Assembly (NCBI RefSeq): GCF_002174455.2
Contig: NZ_CP147246.1
Span: forward strand, 2,795,001 to 2,859,000
Direction: 5' to 3'
Length of the DNA: 64,000 bases
Source: Enterococcus sp. 9D6_DIV0238
GTDB lineage: Bacteria > Bacillota > Bacilli > Lactobacillales > Enterococcaceae
The translations under genes and the position numbers were made by a program. This document shows, in pieces, positions 38,437-46,724 of this stretch (within the stretch, counting starts at the first letter, position 1; every line of letters begins with the position of its first letter). Under the pieces are notes generated by a model, which saw only the letters and a program-made list of their open reading frames with translations, made no database searches and was not told the DNA's origin.

Positions 38437-39727
38437 CTATCAATTAAAAGATAAGGGACTTAAAGGAAATTCAGAAACAACAAGTGCAGTTTCTGCTATT
38501 GCTTATGAGATAGAAAATGGTAAATATGCAGGGTTAAAAGAAGATCGGATACGTGACCAAATAAGAGAGTTTCAAAAAAATAATAAGTTCCCTCAAAATC
38601 TCGAATACGTGGACTCATTTTTAAATAAAGATACAAGTTTAAGCGGTGTCGCTTTCAGAGATCGTAATACAGGCATTGTTACGGTTGGTATAGCGGGGAC
38701 AAATGCCGACAATGGAACGATCGATTCAATGAAAGATTATCTTGCCGATGCTTCAATCGCGTTCAATGGGTCAAACCCATCGTCTAATTATTTTGCATCT
38801 GGAAATGATTTTATCAATAAATTGCAAGAAAAATACCCCGTAGGTACGATCACAGGACATTCAAAAGGCGGAAGAGATAGCGTTATTTTAGGTGTGGGAA
38901 ATGATATCCCGAATATTGTAACGTATAACCCCGCCCCAGTTTCACATGATTATTTACAACTACTAACCACTTTTAATAGTCCAATCTGGAAATTAGGCGA
39001 GCGAGCGTTTTCTGCGGCTGATATGAAACAACGCTTCTTTGATTATAAAGGAAATGTGATCCATATTGCCTCCAGTAAAGATATGTTGACGGGGTTGTCT
39101 GATCTTGGTAAAGCATATTATTTTGGGCAACGGGTAACGATCCCTAATGGGAAAGGGCATTCGATTACAGGCTTCTTGACAGACAAAGAACAACAGTTTA
39201 TTCGCTCATCTTTAGGAAAATATACAACAGTAAATAAAATTATTGGTCAACAAATGGCAGAAGCTTCTACGAGGCAGAAACTAAAGGAGCTTTCAAATTT
39301 AAAAAAGAAATTTCTAAAACAAGGTGGCGGACGTCTGACTTCTTCACAAGAAATTTATTTAGATGCTTCCGAAGCGTTAGCGTTAACTCGTGGCATGAAA
39401 GCAACCCTCCAAGTAACACTAGATGGGTTAAAAGTAGCATATAAGCAAGCAATAGCGGATAAAGACAGACACTGGATAGATACTTTATCTGATGCGGGGA
39501 CGGTGGGTTCTGTTCTTTCTAGCGGGGAGCAATTAGAGAGCTTAAACCAAGGTAGGGCAACTGAGGAACGCATACGCCACCAACCTAAGGCAGAACTTGA
39601 AGCATCCCTTGCGAAATTAACCGCCCATGAAGAGAAATACGATCAATTGATTGAACAGACTAAACAAGCAATAGACGAACAAATACAGGCAGATAAAAGT
39701 TTGGCGCAACTGGTGGGGATAAATTAA
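38429..39727 (+). CDS. Lipase-domain protein with C-terminal helical region (TslA-like type VII toxin)
   Basis: A 432-residue protein. The N-terminal alpha/beta-hydrolase part has the nucleophile in GHSKGG (Ser145) and plausible partners Asp218 (SSKD) and His244 (GKGHS). From about residue 265 on it is helical and Lys/Glu/Gln-rich, with LXG-like coiled segments. There is no signal peptide. This toxin-first order is that of S. aureus TslA, in which the C-terminal domain targets the protein to the type VII system and binds two small helical partners. Both partner-like genes follow here. A phospholipase role is inferred from that parallel. The ATG overlaps the lipoprotein gene. Confidence 0.78.
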   Translation: MSDYQLKDKGLKGNSETTSAVSAIAYEIENGKYAGLKEDRIRDQIREFQKNNKFPQNLEYVDSFLNKDTSLSGVAFRDRNTGIVTVGIAGTNADNGTIDSMKDYLADASIAFNGSNPSSNYFASGNDFINKLQEKYPVGTITGHSKGGRDSVILGVGNDIPNIVTYNPAPVSHDYLQLLTTFNSPIWKLGERAFSAADMKQRFFDYKGNVIHIASSKDMLTGLSDLGKAYYFGQRVTIPNGKGHSITGFLTDKEQQFIRSSLGKYTTVNKIIGQQMAEASTRQKLKELSNLKKKFLKQGGGRLTSSQEIYLDASEALALTRGMKATLQVTLDGLKVAYKQAIADKDRHWIDTLSDAGTVGSVLSSGEQLESLNQGRATEERIRHQPKAELEASLAKLTAHEEKYDQLIEQTKQAIDEQIQADKSLAQLVGIN

Positions 39728-39728
39728 G

Positions 39729-40103
39729 ATGGAACAAGAAAAACAATATAGAAGAGAATTAGAGCAGGTACAGGACGATTTTATCCGAGAAAATAGAAAG
39801 ATTTCGGATCAATTTGACCAACTTTTTCAAGAAAAACAACGTTTCATTCGAGAGATGGAAGAGACAGGTAATGCAGTTCGTTATACGCTAGGAAGACATG
39901 AAGAACAAGCTCCGATAGAATTATCTCAGGTGTATCATCTTATTGATGAGGCACAGGAAGAAGGTCTTTTTTTGGCGAAAGAGCAAGAACGATTGCTAGA
40001 AGATAAGCAAGAAGAAATTGCCTTCGAGCATAAAAAACAAACACTTGGCTATGAAGAGAAAATGATCGCTTGTCAAAAAGAGAGGAGTGAGGCAGATGCT
40101 TGA
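39729..40103 (+). CDS. Small coiled-coil protein (TlaA-like accessory candidate)
   Basis: A 124-residue protein that starts one base after the lipase stop. It is almost wholly helical and charged (QEKQYRRELEQVQDDFIREN at the start; EEIAFEHKKQTLGYEEKM near the end), with heptad spacing and no WXG turn and no signal peptide. The two small genes behind TslA in staphylococci encode helical partners that bind the toxin's C-terminal domain. Position, size and fold pattern fit, but the sequence alone does not prove it. Confidence 0.6.
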   Translation: MEQEKQYRRELEQVQDDFIRENRKISDQFDQLFQEKQRFIREMEETGNAVRYTLGRHEEQAPIELSQVYHLIDEAQEEGLFLAKEQERLLEDKQEEIAFEHKKQTLGYEEKMIACQKERSEADA

Positions 40104-40359
40104 TGATGTCGGCAAAGCATTTAAAGAGATTCAGAAAAAGTTACAAAAAACGATTATTCGCACAGTTACGGCTAGTCAGCATGTCACGATCTCTGAGAAT
40201 GCAAAATTAATCACGAAGCAAATGGAAACAGTAGCATTTGATGAAATACAGGCGGATAGTAGTGCCTATATAGAGAAATTTAATGCGACAGCAAAAGGAC
40301 AATGGGTCAAGACAGCTCAGCAATCATTTAAAGAAACTGCCAAAGGGTTTGAACAATAA
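40096..40359 (+). CDS. Small helical protein (second TlaA/WXG100-like accessory candidate)
   Basis: GAGGAG at 40081-40086 points to ATG 40096 (87 residues, MLDDVGKAFKEIQKK) over GTG 40087. It overlaps the previous gene by 8 bases. It is helical and Lys/Gln-rich, with a possible helix break near residue 55 and a W in GQWVKTAQQSF near 70. It resembles WXG100-type helpers in size, without a clear WXG motif. It is the last gene of the cassette. Confidence 0.55.
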   Translation: MLDDVGKAFKEIQKKLQKTIIRTVTASQHVTISENAKLITKQMETVAFDEIQADSSAYIEKFNATAKGQWVKTAQQSFKETAKGFEQ

Positions 40360-40538
40360 CTATACTTGATGTTCTAAAATAAGAGTCTTGATTTGAAATG
40401 AATGGGCCGTGTACCATGAATAATGGAAATAGGGTCTTTTTTATGTTTAATTATAAATTTCCTCCATTCTTCATCATATCATTATTTCTATTTGCCATTT
40501 CATGTTATATTTTAGAAAAGAATGTAAAGGTGAAGCAT

Positions 40539-40967
40539 ATGGATAAACAAATAATCGAACATGCAAAAGAATTATTGGCAACGTGTGACTCATTTTTGCT
40601 GTCCACAAATGATCGGAACGGATTTCCAAATACGATCGTAGTGTCAAAACCCATCATTAGAGCGAGTTTTTACAATCTTAAATTTTATGTAAATGGTAAT
40701 GGTCAAACAGTGGAAAATATTCTGCATAATAAAAAAGGCAATGTTTGTTGCTTTGATGAAGCCAGGCATGAAAGTGTTTTGTTAAAAGGGATTTTCAGCG
40801 TTGAGGACATCGAAGAATTCAAACTACTCAAAGATCGTTTGAATCACTATCAAAAAGAGTTGAATCATGAGAATCCAGTCGTTCTTTCTTTTGAAGTCTA
40901 TACTGTGAAGGTTCATTCTCAAACAAAAACCTTTTGGAAAGATGTGGATGATTTTGATGATCATTGA
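40539..40967 (+). CDS. Pyridoxamine 5'-phosphate oxidase-like flavin-binding protein
   Basis: The start is ATG 40539 behind AAAGGTGAAG (142 residues, MDKQIIEHAKELLATC). The split-barrel pattern is visible: FLLSTNDRNGFPNTIVVSKP near 18-37, KFYVNGNGQTVENI near 50, and NVCCFDEARHESVLLKGIFSV near 72. Members bind FMN or F420, or heme; many are general stress proteins. The substrate is unknown. It is unlikely to be real PdxH, as the protein is short and lacks the C-terminal dimer segment. Confidence 0.75.
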   Translation: MDKQIIEHAKELLATCDSFLLSTNDRNGFPNTIVVSKPIIRASFYNLKFYVNGNGQTVENILHNKKGNVCCFDEARHESVLLKGIFSVEDIEEFKLLKDRLNHYQKELNHENPVVLSFEVYTVKVHSQTKTFWKDVDDFDDH

Positions 40968-41292
40968 AGGATGAGCTAAATCAAAATGATTTACAGCTGA
41001 TGATTTTTATTGAGCAAAAGTTATTTACAAATTGAAAATAGTTCATGAGTGCATGAAATCTCTGAAAGGAGGTTTTGTGCATTTTTTTATGCTATTAGAT
41101 TAAGTTTAAGAAGTCAAACTGTTTCTTATTTTCCTATATTTACTTTAAAAACATCAAATATCCATTGCTTTACGCTGTAAATTCTTTATACTCTAATTAG
41201 AGGGACAACTGTTATTTAATAAGGAATGTAAGGATGTCATTAAATGAACGTTCATCTCAAAGGGTAGGTACAAAGGTGTTGGAGGAGTTTCT
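40968..41292 (+). promoter_or_regulatory. Intergenic region with promoter at 41165-41192
   Basis: No gene is seen. TTGCTT (41165-41170), a 16-base spacer and TATACT (41187-41192) form a plausible promoter for the membrane protein gene at 41293. Confidence 0.5.
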
Positions 41293-42213
41293 ATGAAAAA
41301 ATTGATTGTTATCATTAGTTTATGGGTACTTTTTTTTCCTAGTATTTCTTATGCAGAAGACGTAACGGACTCTTCTGAAAGCAAGTTTGATTCGTCGAAT
41401 GAGCTGTCGAGGAAATATATGCGAAAACAAGTACTCAATGGTAAGACAACAAAAATCAAAAAGAAAAAAGGAGAGACGTATTTAACATTTCCATTTGAAA
41501 AAAGACCATATCAGTATTTTGCAAATTTTGTACTAAATAGTCCAGCCAATGTTTATGCTGGATTTGTAGAGACGATTTATTATAGAGATAAGCTCAAAGT
41601 CAAACAAATCTACTATGAAAAGAATCCCGTTCGCACGGATAAACTAGGTATTTTTACAACAGATTTATATATCATTTCAGAGGATGATGAAATCTATCAC
41701 TATAAAAATATTCCCTATGTGGTGAGTAGTGATCAGCCAACGGCTTTTTTTTCTAGCATCGATTTTGATAAGGAAAAAACAAAGATATCTGGAGAGATAA
41801 AAATGTTTGCTTCTAAAAGTACCTATCAAGTAGAGCTGTTTTATACAGATCATGATGAGTATCATTATCAGGAAGTTGTTGTAGAAAATAATGGAAAATT
41901 TACGATTGATCTAAACCGAGAGGGTCAGCCAGGTAAAATGTATCTAAGAGCCAGTGATGGTTTAGGAAACTATGCGAATGCCCTCGATATTTTAAATGAA
42001 GGGCGGACGACATATCAAATTTCGCAAAAAAAATTACAGGAGATAGAAAACAGCTATAAAACGCCAGTGCGTGTGAATAAAATAGTGGCAGTCGCATTAT
42101 TGATGTTAAAATGGCTATTGGGGCTATTTGCAGCAATTTTGATATTGTTGCGTTTAAGAGTTATTCTAAAGAGAAGAAAAAGACGCAGACTGCGGAAAAA
42201 GCAGTTTCGTTGA
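41293..42213 (+). CDS. Exported membrane-anchored protein of unknown function
   Basis: A 306-residue protein behind GGAGG. It has a signal peptide (MKKLIVIISLWVLFFPSISYA), a beta-rich extracytoplasmic part (about 22-255, with an Ig-like stretch in VELFYTDHDEYHYQEVVVEN), a membrane helix (IVAVALLMLKWLLGLFAAIL, about 264-283) and a very basic cytosolic tail (RRKRRRLRKKQ). I do not recognise a family. It is followed after 24 bases by a hydrolase gene, probably in the same operon. Confidence 0.75.
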   Translation: MKKLIVIISLWVLFFPSISYAEDVTDSSESKFDSSNELSRKYMRKQVLNGKTTKIKKKKGETYLTFPFEKRPYQYFANFVLNSPANVYAGFVETIYYRDKLKVKQIYYEKNPVRTDKLGIFTTDLYIISEDDEIYHYKNIPYVVSSDQPTAFFSSIDFDKEKTKISGEIKMFASKSTYQVELFYTDHDEYHYQEVVVENNGKFTIDLNREGQPGKMYLRASDGLGNYANALDILNEGRTTYQISQKKLQEIENSYKTPVRVNKIVAVALLMLKWLLGLFAAILILLRLRVILKRRKRRRLRKKQFR

Positions 42214-42237
42214 ATCATCGATGAAGGAGTGATAAGA

Positions 42238-42999
42238 GTGAAAATCAGTATTCGACATCGCTATATCAAAAAAATTCCTGTACTGGAAGTTGTTTCAGAA
42301 GAAGAAAAAAACAAAGCTTTGCCTTTGGTCGTCTACTATCATGGCTGGCAGTCGGCTAAGGAATTATCATTGACTCAAGCACGAAAATTAGCGAGAAAAG
42401 GGATGCGGGTGATTTTACCGGATGCTATGAATCATGGTGAACGTAAAACAGGTCCTGTATCACCGATTCCGTCTGTGACATTTTGGTCTAGCATCCAATA
42501 CAATATCATAGAGTTTTCACAACTGATTCGTCATTTTGAAAAGCTTGAGCTGATCGAAAATAATAAAATAGGTGTAGGTGGTGTTTCGATGGGCGGGATC
42601 ACGACGTGTGCTTTACTAACTCAGCATCCGAAAATCAATACGGCAGCCTGTATGATGGGAACGCCAGCCCCCTTACGCTACATCGAACGGGTAATGGAGC
42701 GGGCAGCTGAAATGAATTATTTTGTACCTAAGGATTTGCCGTTACTGCAAAGTTGGGTCACACATTATGACCTATCAAAAGCACCTGAAAAAATAGCGGA
42801 ACGACCTGTTTTGTTCTGGCATGGTACGAAAGATCCTAAAATTCCCTATGAAGATATGGCAGACTTTTATCAGCTGATTTCAGATGAAGCTTATGCTCGA
42901 AACAGTCGTTTTATGACTGGCGAAGGAGAAGGTCATCTAGTGAAAGGTGAAATGATGGATGTTGTGGCAGAATGGTTTGAGGAGAATTTAAGAGACTAA
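42238..42999 (+). CDS. Alpha/beta-hydrolase (YitV/prolyl oligopeptidase-like esterase)
   Basis: AAGGAG at 42224-42229 points to GTG 42238 (253 residues). It shows the YYHGWQSAKE oxyanion region near 33, the nucleophile in GVSMGG near 115, an acid in WHGTKDPKIPYED near 205, and a histidine in GEGHLVKGEM near 236. The triad looks complete. The closest family feel is YitV-like esterases; the substrate is unknown. Confidence 0.8.
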   Translation: MKISIRHRYIKKIPVLEVVSEEEKNKALPLVVYYHGWQSAKELSLTQARKLARKGMRVILPDAMNHGERKTGPVSPIPSVTFWSSIQYNIIEFSQLIRHFEKLELIENNKIGVGGVSMGGITTCALLTQHPKINTAACMMGTPAPLRYIERVMERAAEMNYFVPKDLPLLQSWVTHYDLSKAPEKIAERPVLFWHGTKDPKIPYEDMADFYQLISDEAYARNSRFMTGEGEGHLVKGEMMDVVAEWFEENLRD

Positions 43000-43049
43000 A
43001 GCAAAGTATTTTCCTCTGAATAGCAAGAAGCAGCCTGTTCAGATTTAGT

Positions 43050-43092
43050 GTGCGGAACAAAATCGATCATTCGTTTTGTTCCGCACTTTTTA
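43050..43092 (+). terminator. Terminator with dispersed-repeat type hairpin
   Basis: GTGCGGAACAAAA pairs perfectly with TTTTGTTCCGCAC around an 11-base loop, followed by TTTTT. The stem core matches the tails of the dispersed repeats. Confidence 0.85.
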
Positions 43093-43224
43093 AAATAGCT
43101 CGTTTTAATTCATTGAAAATATGCGTTAATAATGGAAAATGAAGTTCATTTCTTAGAATCGCTCTTGACAAACTTTCGCGTATTATGAATAATGTAAGGG
43201 GTTGCGTTTATTGGAGATAGGCAA

Positions 43225-44085
43225 ATGAATAAAATGGAAAACTGTACGAATGTAAATCAAATGTACTCGATTGGTGAGGTGGCAAAGATTTGTAATGTTT
43301 CCCGCAAAACATTGCGTTTCTATGAACAATTGGGCTTGTTGACGCCAGATCATGTTAGTTTGGAAAATGGTTACCGTTATTATACGGAAAAGACTATGAA
43401 TTTGATTCCTGTCATCAAGTATTACAAGCAGATGGGCTTTAAGTTACAGGAAATGGGTAATGTGCAGAACACTGGAGACTATTTTTATCAAGAGACGAAT
43501 TTTCTAACGAAGCTGTCTGAGTTAAAACGAGAAGAACAACGTATTCGTAATAGTTATACAGCCGTCTCAGACTGGATCGGTTTGTTGAGAGAAGGATCGA
43601 TCGCAATTGAAAATCAGCTGCAAAATGTCAATGTGAAATATTTGGACCGTGAAAGCTATGTATTTATGGAACAGGATTTTTGTTATAACTATATGGATGC
43701 GGTGATCAATATTCCTTGGGTCAATTATTTGGAGGAGCAGGATTGTGAAATTACGGGTCCTGTGATTCTTCACTTTGAGAACTGTGAGGAGAAAATGGCC
43801 TGTAAGTCCCGTAAAATGAATGTGATGCAAAAACCTGTCAGTATTGCAAATAGTGAGATGCCGACGACTTTTTTTGGTGGCCAGATGTTTTTATCCAGTT
43901 ATTATTTAGGGGATCCAGCTGAGATTTGTCAGCAATATAAAAAGATGCTGTTATGGGCAAAGGAACATGATTATCAATGCTCAGATGAGGTGTATGAACG
44001 TTATGTGATCGATTATTGGTCTACCATGAATGTTGATAATTTTGTGATCGAACTATTGATTCCAGCGGAAAAAAATAGAAAATAG
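43225..44085 (+). CDS. MerR-family transcriptional regulator beside the choline locus
   Basis: A 286-residue protein. The MerR winged helix is at residues 14-80 (YSIGEVAKICNVSRKTLRFYE, with the NGYRYYTE wing; helix shown up to 20 residues), followed by a short coiled linker and a C-terminal GyrI-like effector-binding domain (about 130-286). MerR proteins twist promoters with an over-long spacer. The promoter of the next operon, TTGACT with an 18-19 base spacer around a CCTTAAGG dyad, has this form. The protein is therefore a good candidate activator of the choline locus, with the ligand unknown (choline is a guess). Confidence 0.82.
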   Translation: MNKMENCTNVNQMYSIGEVAKICNVSRKTLRFYEQLGLLTPDHVSLENGYRYYTEKTMNLIPVIKYYKQMGFKLQEMGNVQNTGDYFYQETNFLTKLSELKREEQRIRNSYTAVSDWIGLLREGSIAIENQLQNVNVKYLDRESYVFMEQDFCYNYMDAVINIPWVNYLEEQDCEITGPVILHFENCEEKMACKSRKMNVMQKPVSIANSEMPTTFFGGQMFLSSYYLGDPAEICQQYKKMLLWAKEHDYQCSDEVYERYVIDYWSTMNVDNFVIELLIPAEKNRK

Positions 44086-44167
44086 GATTGTGAGATCGGC
44101 TTGTATGGATTTTGTAACTAACAGAGTCCATGGAAGTCGATTTTGTTTATCAAATAAATAATTATTG

Positions 44168-44197
44168 AAGGTTGCCCTTAAGGGCAACCTTTTTTTA
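44168..44197 (+). terminator. Terminator after the MerR gene
   Basis: A perfect AAGGTTGCCCTTAAGGGCAACCTT palindrome (AAGGTTGCCC/GGGCAACCTT arms) with seven T behind it. Confidence 0.9.
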
Positions 44198-44533
44198 TTG
44201 TTATAAAAAGTATATTCGGAATTGTTTTATCAGAGTTTTCTTTTACTTTTTACGTTATTTTTGGATTGTGCTTCCTCTTTAAAAGTGAAAAAATGAGCAA
44301 GATAGATTTGCTCAGAAATCGATCATGTGAAAAAAACAACAAATTCTGTATCAACGCAAAAGAGTTGTTCTTTTTCGATAAGTAAAATCAATCTAATCAT
44401 TTGATTGTTATAAAACACGGTTTCCATTATATTTTGCGTACTATAACAGGAATAGATTCTCATTTATACAGGATAATTGAGAAGGGAAAGCTGTATTACC
44501 CGGTAAAAGATGTGTTTCAGAAAAAAAATCTTC
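44198..44533. other. Long leader/upstream region of the choline operon
   Basis: About 335 AT-rich bases without a gene. Small inverted repeats occur (GAGCAA...TTGCTC at about 44293-44312), but I see no clear riboswitch. Sites for a second regulator or catabolite control may lie here; none is clear by eye. Confidence 0.4.
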
Positions 44534-44564
44534 TTGACTGCTCCCTTAAGGTAAGACTGTAAAG
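44534..44564 (+). promoter_or_regulatory. MerR-type promoter of the choline microcompartment operon
   Basis: TTGACT (44534-44539), then 18 bases to TGTAAA (44558-44563), or 19 to GTAAAG. The spacer is longer than the usual 17 and holds a CCTTAAGG dyad, as MerR targets do. The first shell gene starts 58 bases downstream. Confidence 0.6.
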
Positions 44565-44620
44565 TGAGTGATAGAAGAAATGAAACCGTTTTACGGTAAC
44601 TATTTTAGGAGGAACAAACG

Positions 44621-44905
44621 ATGAAATATGATGCATTAGGAATGGTAGAAACAAAAGGATTGATCGGATCGATCGAAGCAGCAGATGCGATGGTCAAAGC
44701 AGCAAATGTTTCTTTGATCGGGAAAGAATTTGTTGGAGGCGGAATCGTTACTGTGATGGTGCGCGGAGATGTTGGCGCAGTGAAAGCAGCGACTGATGCT
44801 GGCGCAAGTGCTGCTGAACGTGTAGGAGAGCTTTTATCCGTTCATGTGATACCACGCCCACATGGTGAAGTGGAAAATATTTTGCCAGCAAATAAAGCCA
44901 AATAA
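44621..44905 (+). CDS. BMC-H hexameric shell protein (EutM/PduA type)
   Basis: A 94-residue single BMC domain behind AGGAGG ([20 protein letters not shown] start, then [17 protein letters not shown], and PRPHGEVE at the end). It forms flat hexamers that tile the microcompartment facets with a small polar pore. It differs from the last shell gene of the locus (59633-59911) at only about eight places in the first 88 residues. It is the first gene of the operon. Confidence 0.93.
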   Translation: MKYDALGMVETKGLIGSIEAADAMVKAANVSLIGKEFVGGGIVTVMVRGDVGAVKAATDAGASAAERVGELLSVHVIPRPHGEVENILPANKAK

Positions 44906-44924
44906 ATAGTTAGGGGAAACGTCA

Positions 44925-45935
44925 ATGAATAGTGAAAAAAGTATTCTGAGTGCAAGTTCAAATGCAGATCTAAAAATGAAAGAAGTTAGCAAAGGATTTC
45001 AAGTCAAGGGGATTACGAACGGGCTTGTTTCAGGGATCACTTATGGGATCTACTCTACTTTAGTTGTAGTTGCCAGTGGTTATGATCCGCTGATCAGTGC
45101 TGCAGGATTTTTAGCTGCGCCATTTGTTTGTTCAGGGTTAAATGATTTTTTTGCTGGTATTTTTCTTTTATTTTATAACGCAAAGCATGGACGATTAAAG
45201 GAAATAATTCGCATGGTAAAAACAAAGCCGGGAAAAATGCTTGTGATCGGGTTCTTATTAGGTGGGCCGATCGCAAATGGGGCTTATCTTGTTGGTTTAG
45301 CAATGGCTGGCGCTTATGCGATCCCAATTTCTGCTACCTGTAGTTTGTTCGGCGCATTGTTCTCATGGATTTTCTTAAAGCAGAAGCCAACAGCAAGAAT
45401 TGTTTTGGGAATGGTGGTTTGTGTGATGGGGGCGATCGTGATCAATATGGTCAAACCAGAAGGCGCACCGAATTTTACATTAGGAATTATCTGTGCGTTG
45501 ATTGCAGCTGTTTCTTGGGGTTTAGAAGGAGTCTTTTCAAGTTTCGGCGGTGCGATGATCGATACAGATGTAGCAGTCAACTTACGTGAATTAGTATCTG
45601 GTTTATTCGTGATGATTTTGGTTTTACCGTTTGTTGGTGGTGTAGGCTTATTATTTAAGACGTTAGCTGCTGGGACACCAGTGATGTGGTTGTTATTATC
45701 TGGACTAAGCGCAGGAATTTCTTTCTTGACCTGGTATAAAGCGAATGCGATGGTGGGGACTGCTGTTGGGATGTCGCTGAATGTAACGTATGCATTTTGG
45801 GGCGTGATCTTCAGTGTGATCTTCTTAGGTCAAACAGTTACACCGACCATGGTCATCGGTTCGATCGTAATCGTGATCGGAGCGATTTTAGTTACGATGA
45901 ATCCGTTGGACTTCTTTAGAAAGGGGGAAGCGTAA
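44925..45935 (+). CDS. EamA/DMT-type transporter, candidate choline or amine transporter
   Basis: A 336-residue protein with about ten membrane helices, in two EamA halves (about 35-165 and 180-325). The second half has FLGQTVTPTMVIGSIVIVIGA near its end. Cut loci of other bacteria often carry a small transporter near the shell genes (EmrE-like in enterobacteria). Here an EamA protein takes the place. Uptake of choline or release of trimethylamine is inferred only from position. Confidence 0.78.
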   Translation: MNSEKSILSASSNADLKMKEVSKGFQVKGITNGLVSGITYGIYSTLVVVASGYDPLISAAGFLAAPFVCSGLNDFFAGIFLLFYNAKHGRLKEIIRMVKTKPGKMLVIGFLLGGPIANGAYLVGLAMAGAYAIPISATCSLFGALFSWIFLKQKPTARIVLGMVVCVMGAIVINMVKPEGAPNFTLGIICALIAAVSWGLEGVFSSFGGAMIDTDVAVNLRELVSGLFVMILVLPFVGGVGLLFKTLAAGTPVMWLLLSGLSAGISFLTWYKANAMVGTAVGMSLNVTYAFWGVIFSVIFLGQTVTPTMVIGSIVIVIGAILVTMNPLDFFRKGEA

Positions 45936-46220
45936 ATGCTTTTACCTAGCCGGACAGCTGTACTGAATCAAATGTATGATCAACGAGAGTTAGACGTAAA
46001 AAAGATCATGGAGGAATTGAAACCTCAGTATGGGCATGAGAAGCAGTTCAATGAGAAATTATATTTAGAGCATTTAATGGCTTTAGAAGCCAATGGTCTA
46101 GTTGAATTGACGAATTATTGTTTAGATGATCAGGAAGAATTGATTATGTCGTATACGATCACAGAGGAAGGCCGAACGACAGTTGAGAAATATGTAGATA
46201 AAGTGTACAGAGTGATGTAA
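45936..46220 (+). CDS. Small protein of unknown function, possible winged helix
   Basis: A 94-residue protein whose ATG follows the transporter stop directly, with GGGGGA in the transporter end. The helical pattern with a late ELIMSYTITEEGRTTVEKYV segment looks like the wing and last helix of a small winged-helix protein. I do not recognise the family. It lies just before the tandem repeats, so a role in reading or controlling that region is possible but unproven. Confidence 0.6.
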   Translation: MLLPSRTAVLNQMYDQRELDVKKIMEELKPQYGHEKQFNEKLYLEHLMALEANGLVELTNYCLDDQEELIMSYTITEEGRTTVEKYVDKVYRVM

Positions 46221-46261
46221 TGATTTAGCTTGTTATGTAGAGAAATTTCTCTGAGAGAATG

Positions 46262-46708
46262 TGAATTGTGAATGAGCCAAAGGCGTCTCAGTTGGGATTT
46301 ACTATTTTCTTTTGAAATTATTGAGTCAGCTTGGCTCTTTGATTGTTCAGCTTCATGGGCTAGCTCTTCGGAAAAAAGACAAAATTGATTTGTGACAAAG
46401 AGAGTCACAATCAAATTTTCCTATTTTTCAGTCAGAGCTGAATGAGCCCATTCAGCTTTTATTTTATCTAGTTTCATAGGCTAAACTCTCGGAAAAAAGA
46501 TAAATTTTAAATGAGCCAAAAAGCGACTCAGTTAAATTTCCTATTTTTCAGTCGAGTTTTATTGAGCCTACTTAACTTTTATTTTATCTAGCTTCATGGG
46601 CTAGCTCTTCAGAAAAAAGAGAAAATTGGTTTGTGACAAAGAGAGTCACAATCAAATTTTCCTATTTTTCAGTCAGAGCTGAATGAGCCCATTCAGCTTT
46701 TATTTTAG
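46262..46708 (+). repeat. Tandem array of ~120-bp structured repeats inside the choline operon
   Basis: Three units start at 46349, 46470 and 46590 (spacing 121 and 120 bases), each beginning AGCTTCATGGGCTAGCTC or a variant. A decayed partial unit covers about 46262-46348. Units 1 and 3 are nearly identical. Each unit has a long stem (arms around TTGTGAC and GTCACAA, extended by A- and T-rich pairs), then a shorter hairpin AGCTGAATG-AGCC-CATTCAGCT with TTTATTTT. Unit 2 differs in stem sequence but its arms (AAATTTTAAATGAG and CTCAGTTAAATTT) still pair. The array ends 17 bases before the next shell gene. Confidence 0.85.
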
Positions 46709-46724
46709 AAATGGGGGATTGTAT

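Noticed and set aside
46262-46708. A CRISPR array, because of direct repeats at regular spacing
   Set aside because: The whole 120-bp unit repeats, with no short repeat/unique spacer pattern, and no cas genes are in the window.
46349-46708. An ANTAR-type dual hairpin attenuator as in the enterococcal ethanolamine locus
   Set aside because: The paired-hairpin layout is similar, but I cannot find the hexaloop with A1 and G4 in the right stems, and no EutV/EutW-like genes are in the window. It stays a possibility only for a covariance model to test.
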